A stretch of 64,000 bases of DNA from Ulva prolifera (taxonomy: Eukaryota; Chlorophyta; Ulvophyceae; Ulvales; Ulvaceae): NCBI GenBank assembly GCA_023078555.1, contig CM041201.1, forward strand, positions 3,541,713 through 3,605,712. Direction: 5' to 3'. Each line of letters begins with the position of its first letter. The stretch's first letter is position 1. The notes beneath the pieces are model-generated. The model was not told the DNA's origin. It saw nothing but the letters and a program-made list of their open reading frames with translations, and did not search any database. Both the position numbers and the translations under genes were made by a program. Shown one piece after another: positions 24,791-36,676 of this stretch.

Positions 24791-26831
24791 ATATTGCGTG
24801 CATTGCCATGATCATATTCAGCGCACGGAGAGGCCCTGAAGAGTGCAGAACAATGAAATGAAACGACGCGTTCGTTTGTACCGTAGGCAAACTCTGACAC
24901 TACTAGATTTGAATGCATCTATCGAATGTACACACAACGTTAACACGCCCATCGGGCATTCAAAGGGTGCAGGACGTCCCTCGAACAACTATCCACGATA
25001 TCTTGTACAATTTCAATTGCCTTATGGACAATCACTGCCTGTGGACATTGTTGCTGACCGCAGCTAGAGCTCTTTGGCTCGTTCGAAGCATCGTGCGCGG
25101 GGTCAACTTTTCAGCAGAGGGCAGCCGCGGCTGTTCTTCTTCAGCACGTGTGGAATACAAACCTTGCCAGATGTAGACATTCGCATGCGAACACGTGCGA
25201 CCGTTCTGCAAAGAATTTTGTGGCCCGCGAACACGATGTTGACATTGCATTCATGCCATGGCATGCCACCGACAAAGGACAACCCGTGTGCGATGTGTGG
25301 CGACATCTGGCAGGCCAGTGCGCAGGTGTACAGCCTGGCACTCCACTGCCTTTGTCCCTGCTGTGGCAGCATGGCATGTGTGGCGCACTGGTCTTCAGCT
25401 GTGAATTCAATTTCAAATACACACAGGCCCTACAGGCTGCTCCCCTTCTCTGGCTTAACCTACTGATGCCTCAAGCAACTGCCACGCACACACACAAATG
25501 GGCATAGCAATCTCACCTGTCCAATGCCTGACGCACACTAGAAGTAAGCCAGGAATCAACACATAATCGACGCATAATTCGTGCCTTCAGTGCACAGGAC
25601 AACAGTGCTCAGTTCTGCCCGCAGGCTCACACACACCCACGTAGTCTGCTGCACTCATGTCCTCACAGCCCAAACAAGCGAGCACAAGGGGAGCACTGGC
25701 CTCAACACTGGGCCCTTCAGCGCCCGGCGCTTCCTCTGTGCTGCTGCGACACTAAGCTCAGGGCGCTCAGGCATGCATGCAGGCCTGCGCACGCAGCCCG
25801 GGCACATGTTGCCCCGTTAACTCGGAGTTGTCAATGTCCAATAGGATACGGCTCAGTGAATTCAAACTTTACTTAACTTTGCCCCATCGCTCTGTCCTAC
25901 TGCAGCGGCTGGTCAGTTACGCGAATAGCCGCTGCGAGTGCAGGCACTTGGCGGGTGCGCACAGAGCGCCAACCTACTCTCTCAACCTAGAGAGCAGCTC
26001 ACCACCCGGAGGCCACCATACGCAACACGGCCGTGTGGGGCTCTATGGCGGCCGCCTGAACATGTGCGCACGTTCATGATACATGCAGCTGTATGGAACA
26101 GCTTCTTCGCTGCCGTCATGGTTGATTCATGCGGACGCCGCGACACCCACCTGCTGTGTCTGCACTGCGACAGCACGCCGAGGCGCCGACACGGTGAGTG
26201 CACCGCGGTGGCGCATCGTTGTCTGCTTCGCAAGCAGCGGTGCCAGGAGCATGTCGGGAGACAGCGATGCAATGCGCTAGCCGTGTATAGGCGCCTCAGC
26301 ATTGGCATGTGTCAGTGTCAGCTGCTGTGCCAGTCATGCTCTGCATCAGCACCGATGCAGCCCTCATGGCGTCAGCCATGTTTTTGTTTGGGACAGATCT
26401 GAACAGCCCAACAAGAAACCTCGCTTGAACGGCTACGCACTTGCCCTCTCACTCCGGTGCCCGCCGCCACCTGTCGTGTGGCTCGACCCCTCTCATGCCT
26501 GCACAAGGTTACCTCACCAGCGTCCTGAGGAGCATGGCCTCCAGCAAGCGTTGTATGTGGGTCCACAATGCCCCCAACTTGCATGTGCGCCATGGCACCA
26601 CACTCTCGCGCCATGAACACAGCATGCGAAGGTCATACTGGCATGGCCTATGAATGCACTGTCAGCGCTACAGGCGGACCAACCAGGGCATCGTCCAGCG
26701 TTTTGCCTCCCGCAAGCCAACAGCCCCTCACGCCCACATCAGACAAAACACTGCATGCAATCACTGGTCACATGCTCCGCTCCTCTGAGCCTGGCCCCCC
26801 TACACACCGCCCCGCCCTCCTGGACGGTGGC
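24791..26831. other. Intergenic region, nothing recognised
   Basis: About 2 kb between the start of the GT92 gene (transcribed leftward) and the stop of the esterase gene (also leftward). No family-like frame, clear repeat or RNA gene was seen. It should contain the GT92 promoter and the esterase 3' end. Confidence 0.5.
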
Positions 26832-28782
26832 TTAAGTGTCTCCTCTCACGTATGCTTCAAGGATGCCCTGGAAGTTATCTGCGGTGAGGTCCCCATGGAG
26901 GGGCATGTCGAGGGGGAGCGCGTCTGGGTGGATCTCCGGCAGCTGCTCCTCAAGGCACGCCTGCAGCTCGGCAAAGACGGCGGCGTTGCCTGCGTCGCTG
27001 AGGTGGAGGCCGTCCGACAACAGCTGCTGCCACTGCGGCCGCGCCTGCAGCTGTGTCCACAGGTCCACCACCGGCACCCCCTCCGCCGCAGCCACCTACA
27101 CGTGTGACGCGCACAGTCAGCCGCGCAGCGACCCGCCGGTGCGATCGCAGGCCGGAAAACACGCCGGGGGTGTCCCCACATGGGATATGAGAGCGGCCCG
27201 AGAGGGGGCCGCACGGGCAGACGGGCTGTGTGCGGATCGCACCTCTGCTTGCTGGAGACAATCGGATAAAAACAACACGCCAGGTTGTCGTGTTCGGACA
27301 CGACAACAGGAACCATCCAGACGGGTAGATTTCGGGTCGGCTGGGGCAGTACCTCCGCGCACGCGGCGGCGTATTGCCCTGTGTTGGCGTTGGAGCGCTC
27401 CGCTGTGTCCCGCGCCGCGGCCCCGTGCAGCTCCTTGTTGTACGCGACGCGCGCGGCCTCGTCCACGGGCGGAGGTGTGATGAGCACTACGTGGCGCGCC
27501 CCGGCGCGACGCGCCGCGGTCACAAGGGCTGCGATGTTGCGGCGGAAGTCCGCAAGGGCCACGTATTGGCGGCTGGAGGTGCCGTCCGGGAGGACCGCAT
27601 CGTTGGCACCGAGGAAGATGGTGACGAGGAGCGCGTCTGGCACAAGCAGCTGCATGGCAGTGTCCACGGTCAGGTTGCGAGTGAAGCTTGGTGGGCAGAC
27701 TCGGCGAGAGTATGTAGTCATGATTGGTGAGGGATCGTGTTATTGGGTTTTGGGGAGTCGAGTAGTGGGGCTGCTGGAGGTCTGCTGACCTGCGGTGGAG
27801 CTGGCATTGCGCTGCTTGTTGATACTGTGGCTCTGCGTGAGAAGCACAGAGCGAGCGAGGCAGGTAGCACCGCCGCGGGAAACAACCAGGGGACCTCAGA
27901 CCTTCGAAATCAGCAACACGCAGCATGGACCAACACATCTATGGCTCTGTGTGGAGTGTGGGCATGATGTAGTTGACCAGCAAGCTGCACATTGAGGTGC
28001 TCCTGTGGCGAGCACATGCTGCGATCTGGACCAGCCTTTCAGAGGATCGTCATGTCCGTTGCCTGTGGGTGCTACTTCGTGCAGTTTGGAGCGATCACGG
28101 GCTTAAGACGTGTTACTACAGGGCGTGTCAGTGCGCTGGGTGCCGAGGGTAGTTCCTGCAGTGATCATTCCTGCCACTCGACCTTGACTGCAATCGACGG
28201 CACGCCATCAGGTGCAAGCCACATGCCAGAGATGCAGAAAGTGATGTGGCTGTATCGTTGTGTGCCTGTATCCACAAGGTGCAAGGGCAATCTGCACGGC
28301 CGGAGGTTACGGAGGGGGTGGACTGATGAGGCTGCATGAACTGAGGCGCCATTGGTGCAGAAAATGACGAGCTGCCGCCTGAAATGATCGCTGTGGCTGA
28401 GCAGAAGGTCTACTGACCGCTTATGTTTGTAGGGCGTTGTGCGTTCATAGGCCGCTGGAAGGTTGTTTTGCAGGGCACTGCGGGCTGGTGTTACTCGTGG
28501 AAAAAATTTGACCATAATGAGAAGCGAGGTGCACTACACTCTCGACCGGATAACAGAAAGGCAGCATTGCAATCTCCGCAAGTAGCGGAGGCTTACCTTG
28601 TTCACGGCTTGTAGTATCCATGAGCTGTTGTAGCCACTGAATCCTCTGTTGACCACGTCTGCTCTGCGCATGTAGTGCTGTGCAAGCAGATTACCCCAGC
28701 CACCTGGGCGAAATGCCCACTGTGTTATGCTATCTCCCAAAAGCAGGATTTTTGGCCGCAGCTCCAGTGTTGGCTCGCCCAT
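26832..28782 (-). CDS. IAH1: IAH1-like GDSL esterase
   Basis: SGNH/GDSL hydrolase of the isoamyl acetate-hydrolysing esterase group, which cleaves short-chain esters. ATG at 28782 gives MGEPTLELRPKILLLGDSIT. GDS holds the catalytic Ser, followed by GWGNLLAQHYMRRADVVNRG and FSGYNSSW. Exon 1 ends at AVNK before GTAAGC (about 28592). Exon 2 starts after CAG at 27649 with LLVPDALLVTIFLGANDA (oxyanion Asn block) and runs to a GTACTG donor near 27354. Exon 3 starts after TAG at 27097 with VAAAEGVPVVDLW and contains SDGLHLSDAGN, the catalytic Asp-x-x-His block. The frame is kept at both junctions, so the enzyme looks complete and about the usual length. Intron 1 (about 940 bases) contains a retroposon copy at 27840-27941 in the same orientation as the gene. 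Confidence 0.9.
27840..27941 (-). mobile_element. Diverged retroposon copy in IAH1 intron 1 (102 bases)
   Basis: The near-identical repeats TGGCTCTGCGTG (27828-27839) and TGGCTCTGTGTG (27942-27953) flank the insert, with one mismatch in 12. Read on the minus strand, the 3' end is GGTGCTACCTGCCTCGCTCGC followed by a diverged tail. Its mutations suggest an older copy than the one at 35236. It lies wholly within the intron and should be removed by splicing. Confidence 0.6.
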
Positions 28783-29459
28783 GTGTCTGTAGATGGCACT
28801 GTTCAGGTTCACTCTCCGATGCTGGCCAGGTAGGCCTACAACAATCAAATTTATGCCTTTGGAAAAACGCGCATTCACAAAGGAATTTCCATGGCTACGC
28901 AGGGACAATGCTGCGCCTGATCGATGGCATCCGTGCTCAAGGCGCTCCGGCACAGCATGCAGGCAGATCATTGGCGTCTCACAAAAACACCATCAAGAGA
29001 CAGGACCAACGCAGGTGACGACGCAGATTGCTCACATCAGCAGATTTCGTTACGCGCTGCCTCTCGGTACGTGTGCGCAGGTGACTCAAGAGACCTTCAT
29101 GTCGCGTAGAGACCGGCATGGTCCCCGGGTGTCGCTGTACTTCGACTGACGATCAGTCAGCCACAGCTGGCTCCAATTCCGTTACTGCAACCACTGAACA
29201 TAGCCACAGCGGCTGGCCTGTTCCTGCTCCCGCCCCCACCCCCCTCCGGATCAGGCACTGCCAGTGGCCGCTTGAATTGGTTCAGCAGCGGCAGACTTGG
29301 TGGTCGTCTCCCGGTCTAGACGCACCAACGGGATGCGACCATGCATAGGGTGCACGGGCAGTAGGGCCACATACGCAGGGCGGAAGTTGTCGTCGAGGCA
29401 CATACCCTGCGCTAACTTAAGGGGCTGGGGAGTCCTGTGTGGACCTTGCACATGCCCAC

Positions 29460-29480
29460 GCGGCCTTTGTCATTGTAACG
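29460..29480 (+). mobile_element. Possible 21-base remnant insertion of the retroposon tail
   Basis: GCGGCCTTTGTCATTGTAACG lies between two copies of CATGCCCAC (29451-29459 and 29481-29489). The insert resembles only the last part of the family's 3' end (CCTTTGTCCTTGTAAC) with one change. With so little sequence, coincidence is possible. Confidence 0.35.
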
Positions 29481-29774
29481 CATGCCCACACGTGCGGGCC
29501 CAGACACCTGGAACCCACGCCGGTTCCATCTCGGGGGCAGCCATCCCCAGCATGCAACACTCCGGCACTCGCGACGAGTCCGCATGCCGCAGCTGTTCGT
29601 GGCAGCGGCGGATCGCCGCCTGCGCCACAAGTTGCGTACGGTTGCCTGAGGACAGTTTCCAGGTGAGGCACCCCGTCGGCATGTGGCATCGTTCGTGCAG
29701 AGTTGTCAATGTCCTCTCAAGGGTACGGATACGTGAATCCAGATGTACTTTGAAAGTGCCCCCCCGCCCCCCCC

Positions 29775-29775
<1 letters not shown>

Positions 29776-29808
<33 letters not shown>

Positions 29809-29818
29809 TGTGCCAGTA
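29776..29818. repeat. Poly-C tract (43 bases)
   Basis: An uninterrupted run of C, preceded from 29759 by another 16 bases that are C except for one G and one A. It may be a slippage-prone or sequencing-prone locus, so its true length is uncertain. On the minus strand it is a long G run able to form G-quadruplex structures. Confidence 0.9.
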
Positions 29819-30974
29819 TGACGGCTGTGATCGCACACTGCACCCACGGCTGTACACATGCACACACCATCGCTCCTGCTCCCTGCTTCAGCTTCAGCTT
29901 CAGCGAGTTCGGCCCTGTGGCAACCACTTCGCCGTGCAACGATCCATCGGTACAGCGGTCATATCACTGCTTTGCCGCAGGCCTCACGCCACGCGTCTAG
30001 AAGCACCGCTACCTAGCTGCACCTGCAAAGGGCGCAACCCCTTTCTTTCGCTCGACATGGCGAAGGCCCCCCGGTCTGGACCAGCTGGCTCATCGCCTAC
30101 TACTGGTGGCCCTGCCTCCTGGGTTTCAGGTAGTCTATACCTGGGATGCATGGCAGGGCAGAAAATGTGGAAGCACCTTCTGCCTGCCGCAGGGCAGCGT
30201 AGCACTCCCGCACTGCATGCCTGAGTCGATCAATTCATGAGTCGACTCATTGATAAGTTTGCTGGAATCTTGGCTGGGGTGGCCCGGGGGGCTGTGTTGT
30301 TGAGAGCTTGGCGCGGAACAAGGCCGCACTGTTGGCTGTTCTATGCGACTCAGTGGTCTGTGCGTCGTGGTGGTAGGTGTCTGCCTGCATGTGTTGTAGT
30401 TGCTTGTATGGAGTACACCCATGCGTTGGCTGGCTGAGCGGATGCCCTTTGCAAGTCCTGCCCCCCGAGCCGCCCCCTTCCCCCGCCCCCAACACAATAC
30501 ATTGGCCACCTCAAGTCTGAGGCCTGTGCTGACAATGCAGGACTACAGCAGCGCCCCCACATCATGTCATGCATCTACCCTCCATGTGCGTTCACCAAAG
30601 CGGTGCCTTTCGGCTTGTTGAGCTATCACATGCACGGCGGCTGTCTCGCCGGAGCCACAAAGCTGAACGTCCCGTCGAATTCAGTGCGGAATCTTCCTCG
30701 AATGAGCTAATGTGAGGGCAGGTAGATGCCTGGAGGCCTTGTGGGTGTGTCATGATGCCCGATTGCTTATCCTCGCTACCTGTGTGTACAGCCAGGAGTA
30801 GCGCATGCCAGAGGCAGTTGTACATAATGCATCTGCTCAACATCAGGAGTGGTCAGAGGCGTGCCCGTGGCCACAACACTGTGACACGTGCTGCATCACT
30901 GCAGCGTCCAGGCCGTGACTGCAAGAACACGCTCTGTCTCGGATCCTGGAGCTGTCAATGTCCCTGTGGGTACA

Positions 30975-31125
30975 AGGACAAAGGCAGCAAGGCGGGCAGC
31001 ACCGCGAAAGTAGCAAGCAGACGAAGCAAACACCAAGACACCCACGCACATCTCACCCATCACCGGCGCAGCAAGCGACACAGATCCGCAGACCGCCAGG
31101 CTCACACCCACACACCAGCACACAC
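30975..31125 (-). mobile_element. Short retroposon copy (151 bases), subfamily A
   Basis: Flanked by an exact 9-base repeat, GTGGGTACA, at 30966-30974 and 31126-31134. On the plus strand the insert begins AGGACAAAGGCAGCAAGGCG, then GGCAGCACCGCGAAAG. It continues with the CA-rich body, including CACCGGCGCAGCAAGCGACA, shared with the 35236-35559 copy. The sense strand is minus. Confidence 0.75.
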
Positions 31126-31950
31126 GTGGGTACATATGTGTCTGGCAACCAACACCCACGAGGCAACCGCCCACTTAAATGTCCCCAACACGTGTCCATT
31201 CTGGCATATGTTGGTGTCTGGCATTCAGGATCCTGTATAATGCGAAGTTGGGAGACAGGCGCTGGGGTTTCCGGCCGGGCCCACCCACAAGACGCTCACC
31301 CCCAGATCTGGCTCACTCACAGCATGGGCCATCGAGACCCCTCACAGCACCTGAAACACCCATCAACAAACATTACTAATGTGACATTAGCGGTGTCTAC
31401 AATATGTCTACGCACCTATCAGCACCCAAAGGACATGGGAATAGCATTAGATCAAGCTTTACACACTCAACACGGAAGTTGCCATATGGCATACCCGCAA
31501 ACGGCTCACCCACTTATCTGGCCCACCTGGATGAGCACAAAGTGGCATAGGCCCTGCGATTGACACATATGCATGCGTATAAACTTATGTTTGAAAGCAG
31601 GCTGTCTTCCCAAGACCCAAAAAAATTCCTAGACCCGCCTCAGACTTTCAAAGCACCCTCACTGTCCACACGCGGTGTCAACCAGACTGCATGCAGGGCT
31701 CGGCCATGCAATCTGCTACGCCAGCTTGACTTATTCACGATCTCTGTGAGGCGATGTTCCTCGTCGCATGTTGCACCGCTGATCTAGAAATCTCGAATCA
31801 GATCTTCTATGCCTCACGTGTTGTTTCGCAATGCAATTACGCCACCGAAATCTCGTGAGCACTGCTTCTATGCATGTAGCCAAGTTTATCGCTCCCCCCG
31901 GGACCCTCAGGCCACACACAATCTGGATGCTGGCCTTGTATGGGCAGCGC

Positions 31951-33685
31951 TCAAGGCGCCAATTGGCTTTCCCCAGTCTTAGTGGTGGCACCACCTGCGG
32001 CTTCAGGCCGGCGGGCGAGCACAGACTTTGTGCCCTTGAGGTGCTCAGTGTGCTTGACGGCACCAGCATCAAAGCGCGTGATCTCGGCTTCATCACATGC
32101 CGGCACCTGGTGCTGTTCCCACTTGGGCATGTAGTCACGTGGCTCCAGCAGGCCATTCGCTCGCACTCTAAAGAAATAGAATGGCAGCATCTTGGCTTGA
32201 ATGTGTAGGTGGCTGAGGAGGCTTTTCACGAGCCTTTCGGCGTGCAGCTGCTTCCTCATGCACGTTGCTAACGCATAGTTCAACCTGCACAGAAGCACGG
32301 CCTGAGCCAGGGCAGATTTGCTCGCCGGTTGGCTAGACTATAGTAGATCGGCATACAGGCAAGGAGCATCACAGAATCACCATGCAAATTGCATTGTCGT
32401 CTTGCAATGCAGGGCGCCATGCTGGAGAGTGTTGGGCCAGTACTTCCTCGTAACAGGTGGCAGATTGTGGGTGCGCTGCATGGTTTATGATTGTTGGGCG
32501 TACCGATCACCCCACAGTCCAATTGTTTTGGGACTTCCCATTGCGAAGCGGTCATTAAGCCCATGCCAGTGATGAAAGTCTGCTACGTAAACAGAGTCTT
32601 GTTCTAGGTTGTCGAGGGCATCAGTGGGGAAGGGGCAGTTGAATAGGACATCCGGCCGCAGGTACAGCACGGCATGATAATCGTGTCCCGACGATTTCCA
32701 CATGGACGTGACCATTTGCAGGGAGTTCAGCTGGGAGAGGAGGTTGGTAAACGATTGGAAGTCATCCTTGTAGTAGTCCTTCGCAGAGGCAGAGCTGTGA
32801 TTGCGGTAGGAAAACGTGCGACATGCCGCAATCGGGAGTCTGTACTCCTCCAAAAAGTCTTCCTGCAAGATTATGCCGTGATCAGCAGTCACTCCTGTGG
32901 CCAATGGAACGCTGCATCGAGTGCTCAACTCCCTGAATTATGCAGAGTGCTGCTCTGTTAATGGCTGTGCGTAATGGCCCCGACCTGCTTTGTAACACTG
33001 TGGAAATCCGGGTTGAGAAGTTTCCACTCCGTCTTGTTCAGTGCTGATGATGTGCCCGACCGTGTGCTCTCCAGTCTGTCCAGGTTGTAAGTGTGCAGGT
33101 ACACATGGTACTCAAATCCGGCTTCTTCCAGCTTGTCAAACACATTCTTCTGAATAGAACTTATGGTATATTGTAACGACCTTGTCAAGCCGTAGAACGC
33201 GATGGCTACACGCCTTGGAGTCGCTTTCCTGACTGCGCCTCGTGCTGCGGGCCCGGATGTGGACTTGCTGCCATGCCAATCATTAGCTGGAACCGCCCGA
33301 TCGACACCAGCATGCCGGAAGTATGCCTGGGATAGGATCCTGTCCACGTCTCCTGTCCGTCCTGTTCCTGGTGCACGGTGGCTTGCCCCTTCAGCTCGCC
33401 TTGCAAACCTTCACCAGCACAAGTCGAGTCGTCCTCTCGCGGTCGTACACCTTGACAGATGCGTAGAGTCGTAGGCCCCATTGAACGCCACTAAGCTCCC
33501 ATACTTGCACACGTGGCTTGACAATCGTACCTACTGGCTCTGTACACCGTCACTGCACCGGAATGGCCGTGTGCTCTAGGCTCTGAAGTCTTGAACGCAT
33601 ACAGTTGAAGGATGCAGACGATGATAGTAAGCGACGTGATCATAGCGACGCAGAGCTGCAGAAATTTGACATCCGATGATCGCAT
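31951..33685 (-). CDS. Type II membrane glycosyltransferase-like protein
   Basis: ATG at 33685 gives MRSSDVKFLQLCVAMITSLT and more hydrophobic residues (signal-anchor), with a GTACGA donor soon after. The next exon (about 33360-32990) has RRVAIAFYGLTRSLQYTISS, an N-terminal glycosyltransferase-like strand/loop, and ends at a CAG|GTCGGG donor. Exon about 32880-32520 starts EDFLEEYRLP and contains YHAVLYLRPDVLFNCPFP and LNDRFAMGSP, resembling the D-x-D-like and acceptor loops of algal Golgi glycosyltransferases. The last exon (about 32290-31951) has HIQAKMLPFYFFRVRANG. This block recurs in algal and plant proteins of this kind (DUF7796-like from memory). The product is probably a lumenal Golgi enzyme; donor and acceptor are unknown. 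The family name is less certain than the glycosyltransferase call. Confidence 0.6.
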
Positions 33686-34853
33686 GGTGGAGCCTTGTTT
33701 GCTATTCGTGCAACCGCAGAACGTGACCAGGCGCACAGATGCGCTCAGGCATAAGCGTGATCCACATCTGCCAATATTACTTTTCCTAACAGCTTTTCGA
33801 GGTGATCATCCAGAGCTTACTGTTCTATACAGTCCAGGAGCGCTAGGCGAACTTCCGTACACAGCACGTTGTCATGTAATCAGGTGTCCATGCGATCGTC
33901 ATACGCCGAGGTAGCGGCACAATGTACACATCTGATATGCAGATGCTGAGTCTGAGCGCTTACGGGGCGTGCACACAGCTATGACAGTTCGCATGTCCTC
34001 GGGCATGGTGTCATGGTTGCGTGCCGAACTGCAGACAGGCGTCGTCAGTCCGAAACTCCTTGGCACGTGCCAACACCTCCGACTGCCACATTGGCAGTCT
34101 GGTCTAGATGTTCCAAATTTGGCCGAGACCGCCAATCTGAACGCCTCCATTGCAACAGCTGTTGTTACGGCGCGCCAATCGAGGGACATTTTCGAATTCG
34201 GCTGGTCAGCACCTAGGCTGCGATCACTCCACCTGGGATCGAACCCGCAGTGTGTTACACAGGCAGCAAGGCCGGCAGCACCGCGAAAGAAGCAAACAGA
34301 CGAAGCAAACACGAACCCGACACGAACCCGCAGTGTGCACATGCCTTTGGCCGATGACTGTGCAATCAGGCGTGTGTTTGATGCAGTTCTTGTCGGCACT
34401 AACACTGCATGCCTGCACGTGCTCACAGTGGTGTCTGCACTCTGCTCCGATGATCCACATTCTCCAGCACAGCTCACGTAGTGCTCAAGTCCGGTGTCAC
34501 ATCACAACCAACGAACTGCTAAGCAGGCTATAGTGGCACCCGCTTTTGCATCTCGTCCCTGGTCTTGTTGCCAATGCGTATGCCATGTTGGTAATCTGAT
34601 GTTCGATGTGTGGCCTTGCTCCTCGCAGCGTCTGCTCCTGATGTACACGCAAACGCCGACGGAGACGAGGCAGCAAGGCATAGTGCGCCCACAGTCCCCT
34701 CAACAAGCCGCAAGCAGAGCAGCTGCCGCTTGCATAGGTCTCAGGAAGTGCCATGGCATGTCTTGTTTGTGTTGTGCTGGTCTAGGTACTCGCCCCGCCC
34801 AGCATGTACGCCCCCACCGCTGAGCCTGTGGGTGCGCGGCTGTGCTGGGTATC
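33686..34853. other. Intergenic region with one retroposon copy
   Basis: Upstream of the glycosyltransferase-like gene. It contains the 68-base insertion at 34255-34322. Short frames on both strands show no recognisable motif. Confidence 0.5.
34255..34322 (-). mobile_element. 5'-truncated retroposon copy (68 bases) with 15-base target duplication
   Basis: An exact 15-base repeat, CGAACCCGCAGTGTG, occurs at 34240-34254 and 34323-34337. On the plus strand the insert is TTACACAGGCAGCAAGGCCG, then GCAGCACCGCGAAAGAAGC and a short stretch shared with the other subfamily A copies. In the sense orientation it ends ...GCCTGTGTAA just before CACACTG. Confidence 0.8.
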
Positions 34854-35207
34854 TCACACCTGGGAGATAGTGGCCTGAGCAAGAGGCCTTCTGCACCGAC
34901 CCCCACCCCTCTCCCCTGCACGAGTGCTGCCGCCGTCCGGGCCCGACGCCTGCCGCGTCAGACGCGTGGCTAGACTCTGGAAGGCGACCTGGCTGCCGCG
35001 CGACACATCACCCATACACTGCTGCTTGTGGACAACATCCCTCAACTCCCGCATGCGGCCGCTGAAAATGTATAGCGGCTGGTGAATTGATGATGACATG
35101 CGCATGTCTCTTTGCACCAGGGCGTGCTGCTGTGCATCTGGTTTTACGGCAGTATTTGGAAGCAAATACAGCTTTGGGAGGGGTGGCGATTCTTCAGCAG
35201 CAGTCAT
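34854..35207 (-). CDS. Small hypothetical protein or exon (about 117 aa)
   Basis: An open frame from ATG at 35207 starts MTAAEESPPLPKLYLLPNTA, contains YIFSGRMRELRDVVHKQQCM with further helical sequence, and ends with a Gly/Arg-rich tail and stop at 34854. Composition differs from the GT/CA-rich surroundings and looks protein-like, but no family was recognised. A 324-base retroposon begins 28 bases upstream of the ATG, so the 5' region or promoter of this gene would be interrupted. It could instead be the last exon of a larger gene. Confidence 0.35.
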   Translation of the reverse strand: MTAAEESPPLPKLYLLPNTAVKPDAQQHALVQRDMRMSSSIHQPLYIFSGRMRELRDVVHKQQCMGDVSRGSQVAFQSLATRLTRQASGPDGGSTRAGERGGGRCRRPLAQATISQV

Positions 35208-35235
35208 ATTCAGAGCACGAGACTGAGAGTTATGT

Positions 35236-35559
35236 GTCACAAGGACAAAGGCAGCAAGGCGGGCAGCACCGCGAAAGAAGCAAGCAGACGAAGCAGCAAA
35301 CACCAAGACACCCACGCCCGCGACACCCACCACACCCAGAAAACCCATCACCGGCGCAGCAAACGACACAGATCTGCAGACCGCCAAGCACACACCCACA
35401 CACCCATACACGCACGCACAGACCCCACGGCCCACATACAACAACACAACCACCCACACCACAACGCCCGCCGCCGTACGACAGGGCCACGCCCAACACA
35501 CCGCTGCCTGAGGCCGCCCCTCATGGCCGCCCGATTGCCGGGGGCTGCCCCAGCCCCAA
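35236..35559 (-). mobile_element. Longest delimited retroposon copy (324 bases), subfamily A
   Basis: An exact 14-base repeat, ACTGAGAGTTATGT, occurs at 35222-35235 and 35560-35573. On the plus strand the insert begins GTCACAAGGACAAAGGCAGC, runs through a CA-rich body (ACCCACAC-type repeats) and ends GGGGGCTGCCCCAGCCCCAA. Read in the sense (minus) direction it starts TTGGGGCTGGGGCAGCCCCC and finishes GCGGTGCTGCCCGCCTTGC, TGCCTTTGTCCTTGTGAC. No poly(A), no tRNA-type B box and no coding domain were seen. It may be a SINE or the 3' end of an unseen LINE. Confidence 0.85.
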
Positions 35560-36605
35560 ACTGAGAGTTATGTATGTGGTCGACAGCGCAAGACTAGCAA
35601 GCTACCAGCGCCAGTCATTCTGAGACTTCATGGCGATCAGCAGATACGCCATGTGTGCACTCTGTGCAGCACAAGTTGCGAGTACAAGCTTGGCAGACTC
35701 GAGATCTCGGTATCATTCAAGACAGGCCTCAACGCACTCAGTCCACTGCAGCACATTCTGAAACTGACAATACTGGAATCCATGGGGCTGCAACACAGAT
35801 CATGCTACCGGAGGGTGCTCTCCTTGGTGCGCCTGATAGTCAAGTGTACAATGCTCAGTAACGGGAGCACTGGCAGCGTGCATGAGGGGCCACAGTGTTA
35901 TCAAGTCGTGCCGGTGTCATCCACCTTAACACCTGCAAGTCACTCGGCTCATACTAGCTTTGCAAGGCACTGCACTTCACAGTGCTTGTTGTTACAGGCA
36001 CCAGAGGGCATCAGCAAAAACATTGCAATGGATATATTCGCAATCGATGCTGCAGAAACTGAGCCCTGGACCATTGCAGCAGCCGCACAGAAGAGGCGAA
36101 GTGGGTGGTGCAGCTACGTGTGATGGCGGCTACTGCTCAGCAGTCAAGCCTGCTCGACCACAAGGCCACAAGGGTGCATCTCTGGCACGTGCATCACATG
36201 ACATAAAGAATTTGGGATCGCCTGCAGGCCTAGGGCCTATGCTCATATGGCAGCCTAGGGCCTATGCGCGTATGGCCATGGTGACTCGCTACAGGCTAAC
36301 GCAGCTGCTCAGGCCAAGCCACAGCACAATGCTCCTGTCCCTCAACCAGCTCCACTCCCACCACGCACATGCATGGCTGCTGCCATGTTGTGTTGCTGCC
36401 TGTTCTCTTGCAAGGCGGCTGACGTGTCAGGCTTTCTTGCAGAGAATCTGAAATAAGTCTGTGTGCACTACAACCAGCCCAGGCAGCTGCAACACGTGGA
36501 GGACAACAATTTGACAACAGGAACTGGTGTTGTATCTATCAATGAGTTGCATGTGCATTACCGTCCACATGATCCCATTTTCACAGGTTTGCGCGATATG
36601 GTGTG

Positions 36606-36676
36606 TTAAAAGGACAAAGGCAGCAAGGCGGGCAGCACCGCGAAAGAAGCAAGCAGACGAAGCTAACACCCAGACA
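36606..36676 (-). mobile_element. 5'-truncated retroposon copy (71 bases), subfamily A
   Basis: An exact 10-base repeat, ATATGGTGTG, occurs at 36596-36605 and 36677-36686. On the plus strand the insert starts TTAAAAGGACAAAGGCAGCA, then AGGCGGGCAGCACCGCG, identical over most of its length to the start of the 35236-35559 copy. Near-identity suggests recent activity. Confidence 0.8.

Larger units (their letters stand above)
28783..31950. other. Intergenic region with repeats and a possible unrecognised minus-strand gene
   Basis: Contains a long C tract (29776-29818), a very short retroposon-like insertion (29460-29480) and a clear retroposon copy (30975-31125). Minus-strand frames at about 29750-29515 (ends before a GTGTCT donor) and 29428-29255 (starts after CTTAAG, with LAQGMCLDDNFRPAYVALL) could be two exons of a gene of unknown function, but no family was recognised. 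The remainder shows no coding signal I can support. Confidence 0.4.

Noticed and set aside
34232-34258. tRNA-like T-arm or B-box string (GGGTTCGATCCC on the minus strand) beside the 34255 insertion
   Set aside because: It straddles the target duplication, the second duplication copy changes the string, the T-stem does not pair over five bases, and no A-box or D-arm lies at the right distance. It belongs to the flank, not the element.
35222-35573. Reading the repeats as introner elements (intron-generating transposons)
   Set aside because: GT and AG can be found near the ends, but no copy interrupts a recognised coding exon, and the variable 5' ends with 9-15-base duplications fit retroposition better than the fixed-end introners known from other algae.
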